Below, one piece after another: positions 1 to 7,441 of a stretch of 28,431 nucleotides of DNA. A model generated the notes under the pieces. That model had not been told where the DNA came from and searched no databases. It saw only the letters and a list, made by a program, of their open reading frames with translations. The position numbers and the translations under genes are program-made. This DNA is from Clostridia bacterium (GTDB lineage Bacteria > Bacillota_A > Clostridia > UMGS1883 > HGM11501): the NCBI GenBank assembly GCA_017536285.1, contig JAFXHP010000114.1, positions 1 through 28,431 of the forward strand, in the 5' to 3' direction. Numbering within the stretch: the first letter of the stretch is position 1; every line of letters begins with the position of its first letter.

Positions 1-34
1 CCAATTCCAATTTGTTGGACTAACTATCTGTATA

Positions 35-68
35 GGAGCAAGGCGTATTTCAACCTTGCTCCTTTTTT
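35..68 (+). terminator. Rho-independent terminator of a gene left of the window
   Basis: A perfect 9-bp stem (GGAGCAAGG at 35-43, CCTTGCTCC at 54-62) with a 10-nt loop is followed by six T. It ends a rightward transcript that begins outside the window. On the opposite strand the hairpin lacks a T tract, so it is a poor terminator for the small leftward gene at 130-258. Confidence 0.85.
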
Positions 69-129
69 AATTTCATAGTGCATTCATAAAAAATGAATAT
101 AAAAGTTTTTATGCATACCAATACTTATC

Positions 130-258
130 TCATACAGAGACAATATTATTTTCGTATATGATTTTATAGTTATCTGTGTAAGCATCATGAGCGTATGATA
201 AAACCAAAGATGCAATTAATGAAAATATCAAAATTGCAGGCAATATTATCTTTTTCAT
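130..258 (-). CDS. Small secreted peptide, 42 aa, unknown function
   Basis: This short gene encodes a 42-residue peptide that is almost all signal sequence. It has an N-terminal MKK, a hydrophobic core at about residues 4-21, and a likely signal peptidase I site after SYA (residue 23). That would leave a mature peptide of only about 19 residues, starting HDAYTDNYK. A ribosome site (AGGTGA) lies 7-12 nt before the ATG, and a near-consensus promoter (TTGAAA-N17-TATAAT) sits just upstream, which is why I believe the gene despite its size. There are no cysteines in the mature part. It could be a secreted signal peptide, or a degenerate N-terminal remnant of a longer surface protein whose downstream part has been lost. 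The family is not recognised. Confidence 0.55.
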   Translation of the reverse strand: MKKIILPAILIFSLIASLVLSYAHDAYTDNYKIIYENNIVSV

Positions 259-296
259 TTCTCATCACCTTTTCAAAATAATCAAAAAACAAAAAG

Positions 297-325
297 ATTA
301 TATCATAGATTAAAATGAATTTCAA
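297..325 (-). promoter_or_regulatory. SigA-type promoter of the small secreted peptide gene
   Basis: Read on the minus strand, a TTGAAA -35 box (320-325) and a perfect TATAAT -10 box (297-302) are separated by 17 bp. The start codon is at 258, giving a leader of about 30 nt that contains the AGGTGA ribosome site. Confidence 0.75.
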
Positions 326-374
326 GGAAAAAAGTATTTTTTTGGAAAAGAGCTATATATTTTGCAATAGGGAA

Positions 375-403
375 TTGAAAAAAACTTGGTTTAATGTTAT
401 AAT
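375..403 (+). promoter_or_regulatory. SigA-type promoter of the HAD phosphatase gene
   Basis: TTGAAA (375-380) and TATAAT (398-403) are separated by exactly 17 bp and lie about 34 bp before the chosen GTG start. The promoter is divergent from the one at 297-325, with about 50 bp between the two -35 boxes. Confidence 0.8.
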
Positions 404-436
404 TAGAGCATATAACTTACTGAAAGGATGATTGAT

Positions 437-895
437 GTGAAAGTTATATTTCTGGATATAGACGGAGTGTTGAATTCAGCCAGGTTTGACAGAGAAAAAG
501 AAGATCCTGAGCAGAATATAGACGTATCACGCCTGGTATTTTTGAAAGAGCTTATTGATAAAACAGGAGCTTTGGTGGTTCTTTCAAGTACCTGGCGTAA
601 AAACTGGGATAAAAAAGAGGGAGGAATCGGAGAAAAGGGAAAGAAAATGGTCGATACCTTCAAGAGCGAAGGAATAGAAATTTATGACAAAACCGGTTCG
701 CTAAGTTACGTTGAGAGAAGCGAGGAAATTAAAATATGGCTATCCGAGCATCCGGATGTTGAAAAGTTTGTTATTTTCGATGATGAGTTTTTCCGCTGGG
801 GAGATTTAAGTGATAATTTGGTTCATATAAAAAATGGCATCGGTAGAGGTCTTGACAGAGAGCATATTGAAAAGGCAATGGAGATTTTAAAATAA
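437..895 (+). CDS. HAD-superfamily phosphatase-like protein (HAD_SAK type)
   Basis: This 152-aa protein has the HAD phosphohydrolase signature. The N-terminal FLDIDGVLN carries the nucleophile and acid Asp pair (D7 and D9 from the GTG start), motif II is VVLSSTWR, and the acidic motif is FVIFDDE. It looks like the small single-domain HAD group annotated as the HAD domain of 'Swiss Army Knife' RNA-repair proteins, though here it stands alone. The substrate is unknown. An ATG at 428 is in frame, but the AAAGG ribosome site abuts it. GTG at 437 is about 8 nt from AGGA and starts exactly at the HAD motif, so I prefer it. The gene is monocistronic, with its own promoter and a terminator right after the stop. 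Confidence 0.85.
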   Translation: MKVIFLDIDGVLNSARFDREKEDPEQNIDVSRLVFLKELIDKTGALVVLSSTWRKNWDKKEGGIGEKGKKMVDTFKSEGIEIYDKTGSLSYVERSEEIKIWLSEHPDVEKFVIFDDEFFRWGDLSDNLVHIKNGIGRGLDREHIEKAMEILK

Positions 896-900
896 AAGAG

Positions 901-928
901 CACCCTGATGAAAATCAGGGTGTTTTTT
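901..928. terminator. Bidirectional terminator between convergent genes
   Basis: A 9-bp perfect stem (CACCCTGAT at 901-909, ATCAGGGTG at 914-922) with a GAAA tetraloop is followed by six T on the plus strand. On the minus strand the stem is followed by the T-rich CTCTTTTATTTT. It can therefore end both the HAD gene and the oxidoreductase gene coming from the right. Confidence 0.9.
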
Positions 929-960
929 CTCTATGAAGCTTGGTTTGCCAAGAAGAAAAT

Positions 961-2253
961 TTATTTTTTGGAGCTCTGGTTAAGAGCTGCTTTTATGTAG
1001 CCTTCTTTTTTATTGCATTCATCTTCCCACAGTCCTGCCATTTTTTCGTAAACGGATTTATCAATTTCGGGAGTTCCTTTGGCGAAGGTGGGCAGAAGCA
1101 TATCACCTGCTACCTTAGGGTCAGTGCAGGCTGTGTCATTTCTCCACTTATCACGCTCGGATTTATCCCTTAAATTGGGGATTTCCATGGGAATTCCTCC
1201 GTTTAATATTGAACGGTAAGCAAACATACCGGGAAGAAACATATCAAGTGCCTCGTATACATCAATGATATCAGCCTTTTCATCTCCGAGAATTCTGTTT
1301 ATAAAGTGGTACATGGAGTAAAAATCAGAGCCACCATGACCGAAGCCTGAAACATCGGCTTCTATTTCATTTTTGGGTTCATAGGAGTCAAGCTTTGCAG
1401 TATGGTAGGCTCCTGATTCATCGTCTTTGTTTATATAGAGCTTATAGATGTGACCTGTTTCCGGTATTTCACGGCCGCATTCCATTCTGCCCTTCCCGCC
1501 ATATACAGAATACCATATTGAATTTTTATAAAGACCGCCGTGAATACTTTTGACAAGTCCGCCGTTTTCCAAGGTTACCATTTCAATTCCGAACTGACCT
1601 GCCTTGGAACCGCCTCTTAAATTACGTTCATTTTTTGTTCCTTCAAAGCCTGTTACTGAAACGGGGCGAAGTCCTGTCATATGGATGATTGGACCGAGAG
1701 AATGGGTGCAGTAGTAGGTTGAGTACATATTGTTTCTCCAGTGGTTCTCTTCACCGTAGGTAATGCTGTGCCATATGGATTCGCAGTTATGTATATATTC
1801 ACATTCGCCGTATTCAAATTCACCTATTTCGCCTTTTCTGTAAAGCTTTTTCATTTCGGTTGTGGCAGGCATATAGCAATAGTTTTCGCCGTAAGCATAT
1901 ACTACTTTGGTTTCCTCGCAAGTTTCAATGAGTTCAACGGCCTCTTTCATAGTCTGGCAGGGGAGCACCTCTGAAAAAACGTGAAGACCTTTTTTCATTG
2001 CTGTAATTGCAAAAGGAGCGTGCTCGTTTGCATAGTTTGCCAGTATAACGGCGTCCATATCATGATTGATGAAATCTTCAAAACGCTCATAAAAGGTGAT
2101 ATTAAGTCCTTTTGCAGCACTTTTTTGTGCCTCCAGTATCTCTCTTGATTTATCGCAGATTGCAACTACTTCTGCATGGTTCGAACGCTTGCAATAGTTA
2201 ATCATACTTGTTCCACGGTATCCGCCGAGAACGCCAACTCTTACTTTTTTCAT
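961..2253 (-). CDS. Gfo/Idh/MocA family NAD(P)-dependent oxidoreductase
   Basis: This 430-aa cytoplasmic protein has an N-terminal Rossmann fold. The dinucleotide loop is GVLGGYRGTS (residues 7-16), followed by VVAICDKS and the DAVILANYANEHA stretch. The usual EKP motif after the Rossmann fold is replaced by EVLPC (95-99). The C-terminal alpha/beta domain contains the THSLGP and HGG segments. Family members oxidise or reduce sugars, inositols or related polyols with NAD(P); the exact substrate cannot be read from the sequence. A strong AAGGAGGAG ribosome site precedes the ATG, and a TATAAT -10 box lies at 2275-2280 with no good -35 box. It appears to be transcribed alone, between the terminators at 901-928 and 2294-2326. 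Confidence 0.92.
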   Translation of the reverse strand: MKKVRVGVLGGYRGTSMINYCKRSNHAEVVAICDKSREILEAQKSAAKGLNITFYERFEDFINHDMDAVILANYANEHAPFAITAMKKGLHVFSEVLPCQTMKEAVELIETCEETKVVYAYGENYCYMPATTEMKKLYRKGEIGEFEYGECEYIHNCESIWHSITYGEENHWRNNMYSTYYCTHSLGPIIHMTGLRPVSVTGFEGTKNERNLRGGSKAGQFGIEMVTLENGGLVKSIHGGLYKNSIWYSVYGGKGRMECGREIPETGHIYKLYINKDDESGAYHTAKLDSYEPKNEIEADVSGFGHGGSDFYSMYHFINRILGDEKADIIDVYEALDMFLPGMFAYRSILNGGIPMEIPNLRDKSERDKWRNDTACTDPKVAGDMLLPTFAKGTPEIDKSVYEKMAGLWEDECNKKEGYIKAALNQSSKK

Positions 2254-2293
2254 AATATCTCCTCCTTTTTTAGTATTATATCATTTGTGAAAT

Positions 2294-2326
2294 AATAAAG
2301 CCATAGAATATATCTATGGCTTTATT
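2294..2326 (-). terminator. Terminator of the TPR-to-methyltransferase operon
   Basis: Perfect 13-bp inverted repeats (2294-2306 and 2314-2326) with a 7-nt loop lie about 35 bp after the methyltransferase stop. On the minus strand the GC core GCCATAG/CTATGGC is followed by TTTATTATTT. The hairpin also separates this operon from the -10 box of the oxidoreductase gene. Confidence 0.75.
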
Positions 2327-2359
2327 GAAAATAGTTTGATTTGCCTGATGAGTTACATT

Positions 2360-3508
2360 TTAATTATTGCTGATTAAAAGCTTATAAAGTGTGGGGGAGA
2401 AGTTAAACTCCTTAATAAGGTTATTAACCTCTGAAAGCATCTTTTCCTTATGCTCTTTTGTGGTTGAACTTCGCTTTACAGCCCGGATAAGTATGTTTTT
2501 TGGAGTGTGTGAAAAGTCGGTAAATTCTAAAAGATTTGTTTTATAGCCCGAATATTCAAGTAAATTTGCCCTTATGGCATCGGTCGCAAGGGCGGAAAAA
2601 CGCTCCTTTATAATTCCGTAGCGGGTAAGGATGGAAAAATCATCCGTTTCAATCTGGGAATTAAGCTCGTGTTGACAACAGGGAACAGAGAAAATCATTT
2701 TAGCATTCCAGGAAATTGCATTGAAAAGTGCAAAGTCCGTCGCTGTGTCGCAGGCGTGGAGCGTCATTACGATATCCACGGAAAAGGGAGCTTTGTAGCC
2801 GTTGATGTCACCAAGCTCAAAGCGGAGATTTTCATAGTTGTAACGCTTTGCCGCTTCGTTGCATTTTTCTATGACATCCTTTTTAAGGTCGAGGCCGATG
2901 ATATTTGCTTTTATTCCTTTTATGTAGGTAAGGTAGTAGTACACAATGAAGGTTAAATAGCTTTTTCCGCAACCGAAATCAATTATATTGACAGATTCGC
3001 TCTTTAAGTCCTTTATGGCATCATCAATTATTTCAAGATAGCGGTTAATCTGCTTGTACTTGTCGTACATTGAAGAAACCACTTTGCCTTCTTTTGTGAA
3101 AACGCCCATATCAACAAGGGGAAGAATGTCGGGCTTTGCCTCTAAGATATAGTTTTTACTGCGGTTATGGTTTTCGGAAACCGTGGGGGCTGCCTCGCTT
3201 AAAGCTTTTCTTTTGTAAGAAGCGTCGCCCTTTTTGGAAATCATAACCATATGCTCAAGATTTGAGTCCCAGGCATTTATCTGGCGGAAAGAGCAGTCGG
3301 TAAGGGCGAAAACCCTTTCAGCCAAAGCTTCCTTTTCTGCATTTTCGTGGAAAACCTGAGTTTTTGTGTATTTACTTATCTGATAGTTTTTGCTTTTTTT
3401 CTCTATGACAATTTTTATAAATTCGTTGCTCTTTGCCGAGGGCTTGCTTATTACAAGCTTTAATATGTCGCCTTCGGTAATTTTTATGATACAGTCTTTA
3501 AGTTCCAT
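2360..3508 (-). CDS. Class I SAM-dependent methyltransferase
   Basis: This 382-aa protein has an N-terminal region of about 150 residues without a fold I recognise, then a Rossmann methyltransferase domain. Motif I is NIIDFGCGKSYLT (174-186), the SAM ribose-binding acid lies in IIGLDLKK, and a FELGDI motif follows. The segments LHACDTATD (250-258) and VPCCQHEL (275-282) are typical of the Methyltransf_32-like group found in many Clostridia. The Cys pair and His could bind metal or shape the active site. The substrate is unknown; RNA or protein is a guess. It is the last gene of the leftward operon, 20 bp after the glycosidase. The ribosome site (TAGG) is weak, so it may rely on translational coupling. 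Confidence 0.88.
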   Translation of the reverse strand: MELKDCIIKITEGDILKLVISKPSAKSNEFIKIVIEKKSKNYQISKYTKTQVFHENAEKEALAERVFALTDCSFRQINAWDSNLEHMVMISKKGDASYKRKALSEAAPTVSENHNRSKNYILEAKPDILPLVDMGVFTKEGKVVSSMYDKYKQINRYLEIIDDAIKDLKSESVNIIDFGCGKSYLTFIVYYYLTYIKGIKANIIGLDLKKDVIEKCNEAAKRYNYENLRFELGDINGYKAPFSVDIVMTLHACDTATDFALFNAISWNAKMIFSVPCCQHELNSQIETDDFSILTRYGIIKERFSALATDAIRANLLEYSGYKTNLLEFTDFSHTPKNILIRAVKRSSTTKEHKEKMLSEVNNLIKEFNFSPTLYKLLISNN

Positions 3509-3528
3509 TAAGACCTACACCGCTTTTC

Positions 3529-4782
3529 TTAAAATTCAATAATTCTCTTTTTGCCTTCTAAATATGCCATCATATTAAGAGATAAGAAGTTCCAGTTCTG
3601 GAAGCCGGGGTTGTTTACACCTTCGCCTGTTTCGGGGTGATAGTATTCGTGAAGCTCTCCGCATTTTTCAATGTCTTCGCCAAAGAGCATGATTGTCTTT
3701 TCCGCAAGAAGAGTTGCTTCTTTGTCAAAACCGTATTTTACAAGGCCTGAGAATACAAGGTAATTTGAAATTCCCCAGATGGGTCCAAGCCAGCAGGAGG
3801 GGTTGCCGGATTTTACAATCTGATACATCTTTTCCTGCTTGCCGAGAGTTCTTACGCCGTAGGGGGCGTTGAAGGTTTTTTCGTTTGCAAAGTGGTTTTT
3901 AACCATTTCTTCCGCCTGCTCCTTTGTGGCAAGACCTGCCCAAAGGGGAAGGAAGTTTGACCATACGTCAATTCTCTGAATTAAGCAAGGCCAGTTTCTC
4001 GGTGCACCCTTATGTAAGCTTGATTCGGGGTTGACGGGAAGAAGGTTTAAGTCCACGCTGTAAAAGCTTCCGTCACGCTCATCCCAGGCGTATTCTTTAA
4101 TTGCGGCGGCAAGCTTTTCTGCTTCAGCCTTATAAAAGTCTGCTCTGTCCATCTTGCCCATTTTTTCTGCAACATAGCTCATTGCAAGAAGCTCCTTATA
4201 CATAAGGCAGTTAAAGTAAATGGAGCCGGAGCTCTTTTCGGGGCGGTAGAAGGTGGCAGGGTCGTTGTCAACGCCTATGGCAAGGTCGTCAAGCCAGAAG
4301 AAAAGGCCTGACTCTTCGTGATAGTAGTTTTTAAGAAATACGCCGATGAATTTTTCAAGCTTGTCGTACTTATCTGCAAACCAGCTTGTATCGTCATTGT
4401 TGCACTTCATTACGAATGCGAGATGCTGTAAGAGGCAGGGCTTATGCATATTGGTTTTGTAAATTGCGTGGTGTGCGGGAACAATGTTTGTGGGAAGGAC
4501 AACTATCGGGATTCCGCCGTCCTTATCGGCGTGGTCTAAAAAGTTTAAGATGCAACCCTTTTCATATTCGATAAATTCTTCGCCTTCGCCGGTGTCTTCA
4601 ATAATCTGACGGATAGCGATATCAGTAAGCCAGCTGTCCCAGTCCCAGAGGCAGCTCTGATAGCTCTGGCTTCCGGGAACGATGAAGGGATATTTTATGA
4701 TTCCGGAAGGCTGACGTGTCATATCCTTATAGTTTTTATAACAATAGTCGCGGATTAATTTTTTAGCGGTTTCTAAATTCAT
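3529..4782 (-). CDS. (alpha/alpha)6-barrel glycosidase, MGH1/GH63-like
   Basis: This 417-aa protein has no signal peptide, so it should be cytoplasmic. The early motif CLWDWDSW (44-51) is the substrate-binding and catalytic-Asp type motif shared by trehalase, GH63 glucosidase and mannosylglycerate-hydrolase-like barrels. Later hallmarks are SCWLGPIWGISNY and the C-terminal ELHEYYHPETGEG, rich in the acidic residues expected around the active site. Aromatic-rich helices fit an (alpha/alpha)6 toroid. It probably releases a terminal sugar from an imported oligosaccharide or glucoside. AAGGAG lies 7 nt before the ATG, and the start is 1 bp after the upstream stop, so translation is coupled to the MBL-fold gene. 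GH37 or GH15-like assignments are less likely. Confidence 0.85.
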   Translation of the reverse strand: MNLETAKKLIRDYCYKNYKDMTRQPSGIIKYPFIVPGSQSYQSCLWDWDSWLTDIAIRQIIEDTGEGEEFIEYEKGCILNFLDHADKDGGIPIVVLPTNIVPAHHAIYKTNMHKPCLLQHLAFVMKCNNDDTSWFADKYDKLEKFIGVFLKNYYHEESGLFFWLDDLAIGVDNDPATFYRPEKSSGSIYFNCLMYKELLAMSYVAEKMGKMDRADFYKAEAEKLAAAIKEYAWDERDGSFYSVDLNLLPVNPESSLHKGAPRNWPCLIQRIDVWSNFLPLWAGLATKEQAEEMVKNHFANEKTFNAPYGVRTLGKQEKMYQIVKSGNPSCWLGPIWGISNYLVFSGLVKYGFDKEATLLAEKTIMLFGEDIEKCGELHEYYHPETGEGVNNPGFQNWNFLSLNMMAYLEGKKRIIEF

Positions 4783-4783
4783 T

Positions 4784-5638
4784 TTAATTCTCCTTCGTCA
4801 TACAGTTTATAATATAGCCGGCATTTAAGTAAAAGGCTTTTTCCGGCTGAATCTTCTTGGTCTCTTCTGTGTAGAAGTGTTCTTTTAAGATGGCGATAAG
4901 CTCGTCCTGAGTTTTACCGTCTGCCTTTGCTTTTTTTAGCATGGACTTGGTTTCTTCATGAGTTTTAAGGCTGTTTTCAAAAAATGCATCACATTCTTTT
5001 TTGCCTTTAAGAAGCTCTCCGTGAGAAAAAAGTATTGCCTCAGCACCGAGTGAAGCTGTCTTTTTTATGGATTCGACTGTTGCATCATAGCTTACAAGGC
5101 AGCAGGGGGTTATTATGTCTCCGGCTAAAACGCCTATGGTTTCTGCGGCAATCAAAAGCTTTTCTTCCGGGGAATAATAGGAAAGGGAACATTTTGTGTG
5201 GCCGGGAGTTTCGACTGCACAAAGAGTAAAGTCGCCCATATCGATTGTATCGCCCTCTTTGACGGTTCTGTCTGCCCTTATTTCGCTCGTTAAATCCTCA
5301 TATTCTGTAATATTGAATCTTTCGGCGGCGGAATCGCTCATTTCCTTTATAAGCTTAATTGCACCGGGGCGGGTGAAAACGTATGCGGCATATTCTCCGG
5401 CAATAACTGAGCATTCAGGGAATGCACGCTTGAAATATGGGCTTCCTCCTGCATGGTCATAATGGGAATGGGTTAACAATATATAGTCGAGATTTCGGCC
5501 GTTAAGCTTGTCCTTTATATCTTTTATAAAGCTTTCTGCACTGCAGGGAAAGCCTGAGTCAATCAATGCTGCATGGGTGGATGTGCTAAGAAGGAAAAAT
5601 TCTCCTCCGCCCGAGCCTATTTTGTCAATTTTATACAT
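4784..5638 (-). CDS. Metallo-beta-lactamase-fold hydrolase
   Basis: This 284-aa cytoplasmic protein has the MBL zinc motif THSHYDHAGG (56-65), then ETPGHTKCSLSYY carrying the third His, and LFSHGEL near the C-terminal metal ligand. It is of the glyoxalase II-like type that hydrolyses thioesters, lactones or phosphodiesters; the substrate is not evident. The reading frame is open further upstream, but ATG 5638 has GGGAG 6 nt before it and lies one base after the stop of the TPR gene, so I take this start. It is the second gene of the four-gene leftward operon, coupled to both neighbours. Confidence 0.9.
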   Translation of the reverse strand: MYKIDKIGSGGGEFFLLSTSTHAALIDSGFPCSAESFIKDIKDKLNGRNLDYILLTHSHYDHAGGSPYFKRAFPECSVIAGEYAAYVFTRPGAIKLIKEMSDSAAERFNITEYEDLTSEIRADRTVKEGDTIDMGDFTLCAVETPGHTKCSLSYYSPEEKLLIAAETIGVLAGDIITPCCLVSYDATVESIKKTASLGAEAILFSHGELLKGKKECDAFFENSLKTHEETKSMLKKAKADGKTQDELIAILKEHFYTEETKKIQPEKAFYLNAGYIINCMTKEN

Positions 5639-5639
5639 G

Positions 5640-6458
5640 TCATTCTCCCAATTCTTTAAGCTTTGCTTCAATCTCCTCTTTGGAAACTGCAGCAATGTGT
5701 GAAAATTTGTAAGTGAGTGCTTCTTTAAGCTGTTCCTTTGCCTTTTCTCTGTCACCTGAAGCAATTAAAGTCAATGCGTGGTTATAATATACCACAGGGA
5801 AACGGGTTCCCTTTTCCATAATTTTATCGTACAAGGAAAGAGCCTCATCGGTTTCTCCCTTGTGATAGTGGGAAAGAGCCATATTATCCATAATGGATAT
5901 GTCGTCCTCGTTATATTCCATGGCCTCTTTGTTAAACTCATATGCTTCATCGTATTTCTTATTTTCCAGGAGTATAAAACCCACATGGCTGTAGGTTTGC
6001 GAATCTGCCCCGGAATTGTGAGCTTCCAAAAAGGCTTTTTCAGCTTCTTCGCCATTGCCTGTTTTCCACAGATAAAGCCCTTTGGTTGTGAGAAAATTTT
6101 TCTTCTGATAGGAGGTAAGTGCCTTTATTTCCCGGACTTTATTTAAGGCATTCAGACATTTTTCTTCATATCCGTAACGGAGAAAAACATAAGGTGCGTA
6201 AATTAAGTAGTCAATATTTAAGCCTTTTTTATTTATCGCCTTTTCGTAGAGGGTGATGCCTTCTTTAATATTTCCGTTTTTTATGGCCTTTGAGCCTTTC
6301 ATCATTAAAAGGTCCGCCCGCTTTATTACAGAAAGATAAATGAGGGCCAGGATAAGACCTAAAATGCTCCCTAAAAGCTGCTGACCGTATTTACCTCCTG
6401 CGGTGCCACCTATCAAGACCAAAAGAATAGGAATACCGAAATTTACAATAAGCTGCAT
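5640..6458 (-). CDS. Membrane-anchored TPR-repeat protein
   Basis: This 272-aa protein has two N-terminal hydrophobic helices (about residues 3-20 and 28-46) with a Gly-rich turn, GGTAGGKYG. About six helix-turn-helix repeats follow that match tetratricopeptide spacing, for example ALSLYDKIMEKG and EEAEKAFLEAHNSG. The TPR part should face the cytoplasm as a scaffold for protein contacts. The chosen ATG has AAGGAG 9 nt upstream; an earlier in-frame ATG at 6515 would lie at the -10 box and is rejected. It is the first gene of the operon, behind the promoter at 6507-6535. The partner is unknown. Confidence 0.88.
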   Translation of the reverse strand: MQLIVNFGIPILLVLIGGTAGGKYGQQLLGSILGLILALIYLSVIKRADLLMMKGSKAIKNGNIKEGITLYEKAINKKGLNIDYLIYAPYVFLRYGYEEKCLNALNKVREIKALTSYQKKNFLTTKGLYLWKTGNGEEAEKAFLEAHNSGADSQTYSHVGFILLENKKYDEAYEFNKEAMEYNEDDISIMDNMALSHYHKGETDEALSLYDKIMEKGTRFPVVYYNHALTLIASGDREKAKEQLKEALTYKFSHIAAVSKEEIEAKLKELGE

Positions 6459-6506
6459 AATAGTTTTCTCCTTGAAAGTGTATTTTAATATCAGAGTATT
6501 AAAACT

Positions 6507-6535
6507 ATTATACATTATTTTTTAAAAGATTACAA
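6507..6535 (-). promoter_or_regulatory. Promoter of the TPR/MBL/glycosidase/methyltransferase operon
   Basis: On the minus strand a TTGTAA -35 box (6530-6535) and a TATAAT -10 box (6507-6512) are spaced by 17 bp, about 50 bp before the ATG at 6458. The -35 box overlaps one arm of the inverted repeat at 6533-6558. Confidence 0.7.
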
Positions 6536-6558
6536 TAGCATTTTGAGCCTTGCTATTG
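6533..6558 (-). terminator. Possible weak terminator or operator hairpin
   Basis: An 8-bp perfect inverted repeat (CAATAGCA, TGCTATTG) with a 10-nt spacer lies between the three-small-gene operon and the TPR operon. On the minus strand it is followed by TAATCTTTT, a weak T tract. It may end the upstream operon. Because it overlaps the next -35 box, it could instead be a repressor site. Confidence 0.35.
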
Positions 6559-6586
6559 AAAAAACAACCTTTTTATGGTAAAATGC

Positions 6587-6808
6587 TTATTGGATAAAAG
6601 TTTTTTCAAAAAAAGGCTTATCGGAAATGAAAAGGAACCCCAGCATGAGAAGGAGTTCTTTGTCCTCACAACCTTCACCGAGAAGAATCAAAACTATGCC
6701 GAGGATTATTAAATCGTCCTTTTTAAGGCCTGATAAAATATCGTTAAGATTCTTGCCAATGGAGGAAGCGGGCTGAGAAGTCCCCTCGCTGAAGTACCTT
6801 TTCGTCAA
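6587..6808 (-). CDS. Small protein of unknown function, 73 aa
   Basis: A hydrophobic helix, DLIILGIVLILLG (about 32-44), is followed by an acidic GEGCEDKELLLML and a second hydrophobic stretch, GFLFISD. The protein may be membrane-associated through one or two short helices. It starts with TTG immediately after the upstream TAA, with AAGGAG 9 nt before, and no alternative ATG exists near the N-terminus. It is the last of three co-directional small genes with no spacing between them. I do not recognise the family. The similar junctions argue that all three are translated as a coupled unit. Confidence 0.7.
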   Translation of the reverse strand: MTKRYFSEGTSQPASSIGKNLNDILSGLKKDDLIILGIVLILLGEGCEDKELLLMLGFLFISDKPFFEKTFIQ

Positions 6809-7159
6809 TTAAAACAGCTCCTTTAATAAAGGCGTATCCTTTACCTTCAAAAATACCTTGTAGATTTTAAGCATTTTCATCATGGAATCAAGGTTTTTAT
6901 TTCTTGTTTCGGAAAGGTATGGCTTTAAGGATGAAAGAAGAACAATGTTGGGATCGTTTTCCTTCAAGGCGGAATCGTAAAGCTCTTTGATTTTTAAGAT
7001 GCTGCCTATATCGGGAAATGCTTCTGTCTCACCTTCGGGTTTTACGTCTTCACTTTTTCCGCCGGAAGAAAGAGACGCCATAAGTGAGCTTAGTTTATTC
7101 CCTGTTTCAGGGTCACTGAGGAGGGAATTCAAGGCTTCATTTAAATCAAAGTCTGCCAA
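6809..7159 (-). CDS. Small helical protein of unknown function, 116 aa
   Basis: This soluble, helix-rich protein has an N-terminal acidic segment (NEALNSLLSDPETG), a Ser/Gly/Glu linker at about residues 31-47, and a C-terminal half with LLSSLKPYLSETRNKNLDSM. That LKPYLSExRxxxxD pattern recurs, as far as I recall, in small uncharacterised clostridial proteins, but I cannot give a name. Translation starts at TTG directly after the TAA of the previous gene, with AAGGGG 9 nt upstream. Gene order and abutting stops suggest a small complex made with its two neighbours. Confidence 0.72.
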   Translation of the reverse strand: MADFDLNEALNSLLSDPETGNKLSSLMASLSSGGKSEDVKPEGETEAFPDIGSILKIKELYDSALKENDPNIVLLSSLKPYLSETRNKNLDSMMKMLKIYKVFLKVKDTPLLKELF

Positions 7160-7354
7160 TTAAAGCATCCCCTTGATTTTTGATAAAAGCGAGGGGTCCT
7201 TTAATGCCTTATCGATAACGGCACTTTTGTCGCTTTCACTCATTTCGCTTATTTTCTTTAAGAGCTTTGCACCTTCGTCGGTTTTGGTAAAGCTTTTTAT
7301 CTTATTTAAGGCGGAGGAATCAAGGGATCCCAATAATTTTTCAAGCTCGGTCAT
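7160..7354 (-). CDS. Small helical protein of unknown function, 64 aa
   Basis: This short soluble protein of repeated Lys/Ser/Leu-rich amphipathic helices ends in LLSKIKGML. It is the first gene of the three-gene leftward cluster. An ATG at 7363 is possible, but its AAAGG site abuts it, whereas ATG 7354 has AAAGGA 8 nt before it; I prefer 7354 (64 aa rather than 67). Like its neighbour it has a DP-containing segment (KDPSLLSK here, SDPETG there), a hint that the two may be related. Function is unknown. Confidence 0.7.
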   Translation of the reverse strand: MTELEKLLGSLDSSALNKIKSFTKTDEGAKLLKKISEMSESDKSAVIDKALKDPSLLSKIKGML

Positions 7355-7441
7355 AAAAGACATCCTTTCTTGTTTTAATTTATGCAGATATCCCTTCTTA
7401 TATTATGCTTTTTATATAATTTTTGTTACGGAGGTCTGGCG

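Noticed and set aside
5639..5764. An N-terminal extension of the MBL-fold gene starting at 5764.
   Set aside because: It would overlap the TPR gene by about 125 bp. The ATG at 5638 has a good ribosome site and begins the conserved domain.
7382..7441. An N-terminal extension of the phosphoesterase from ATG 7382.
   Set aside because: The extra residues are not family-like and overlap the candidate -10 region. The GTG at 7442 has GGAGG 7 nt before it.
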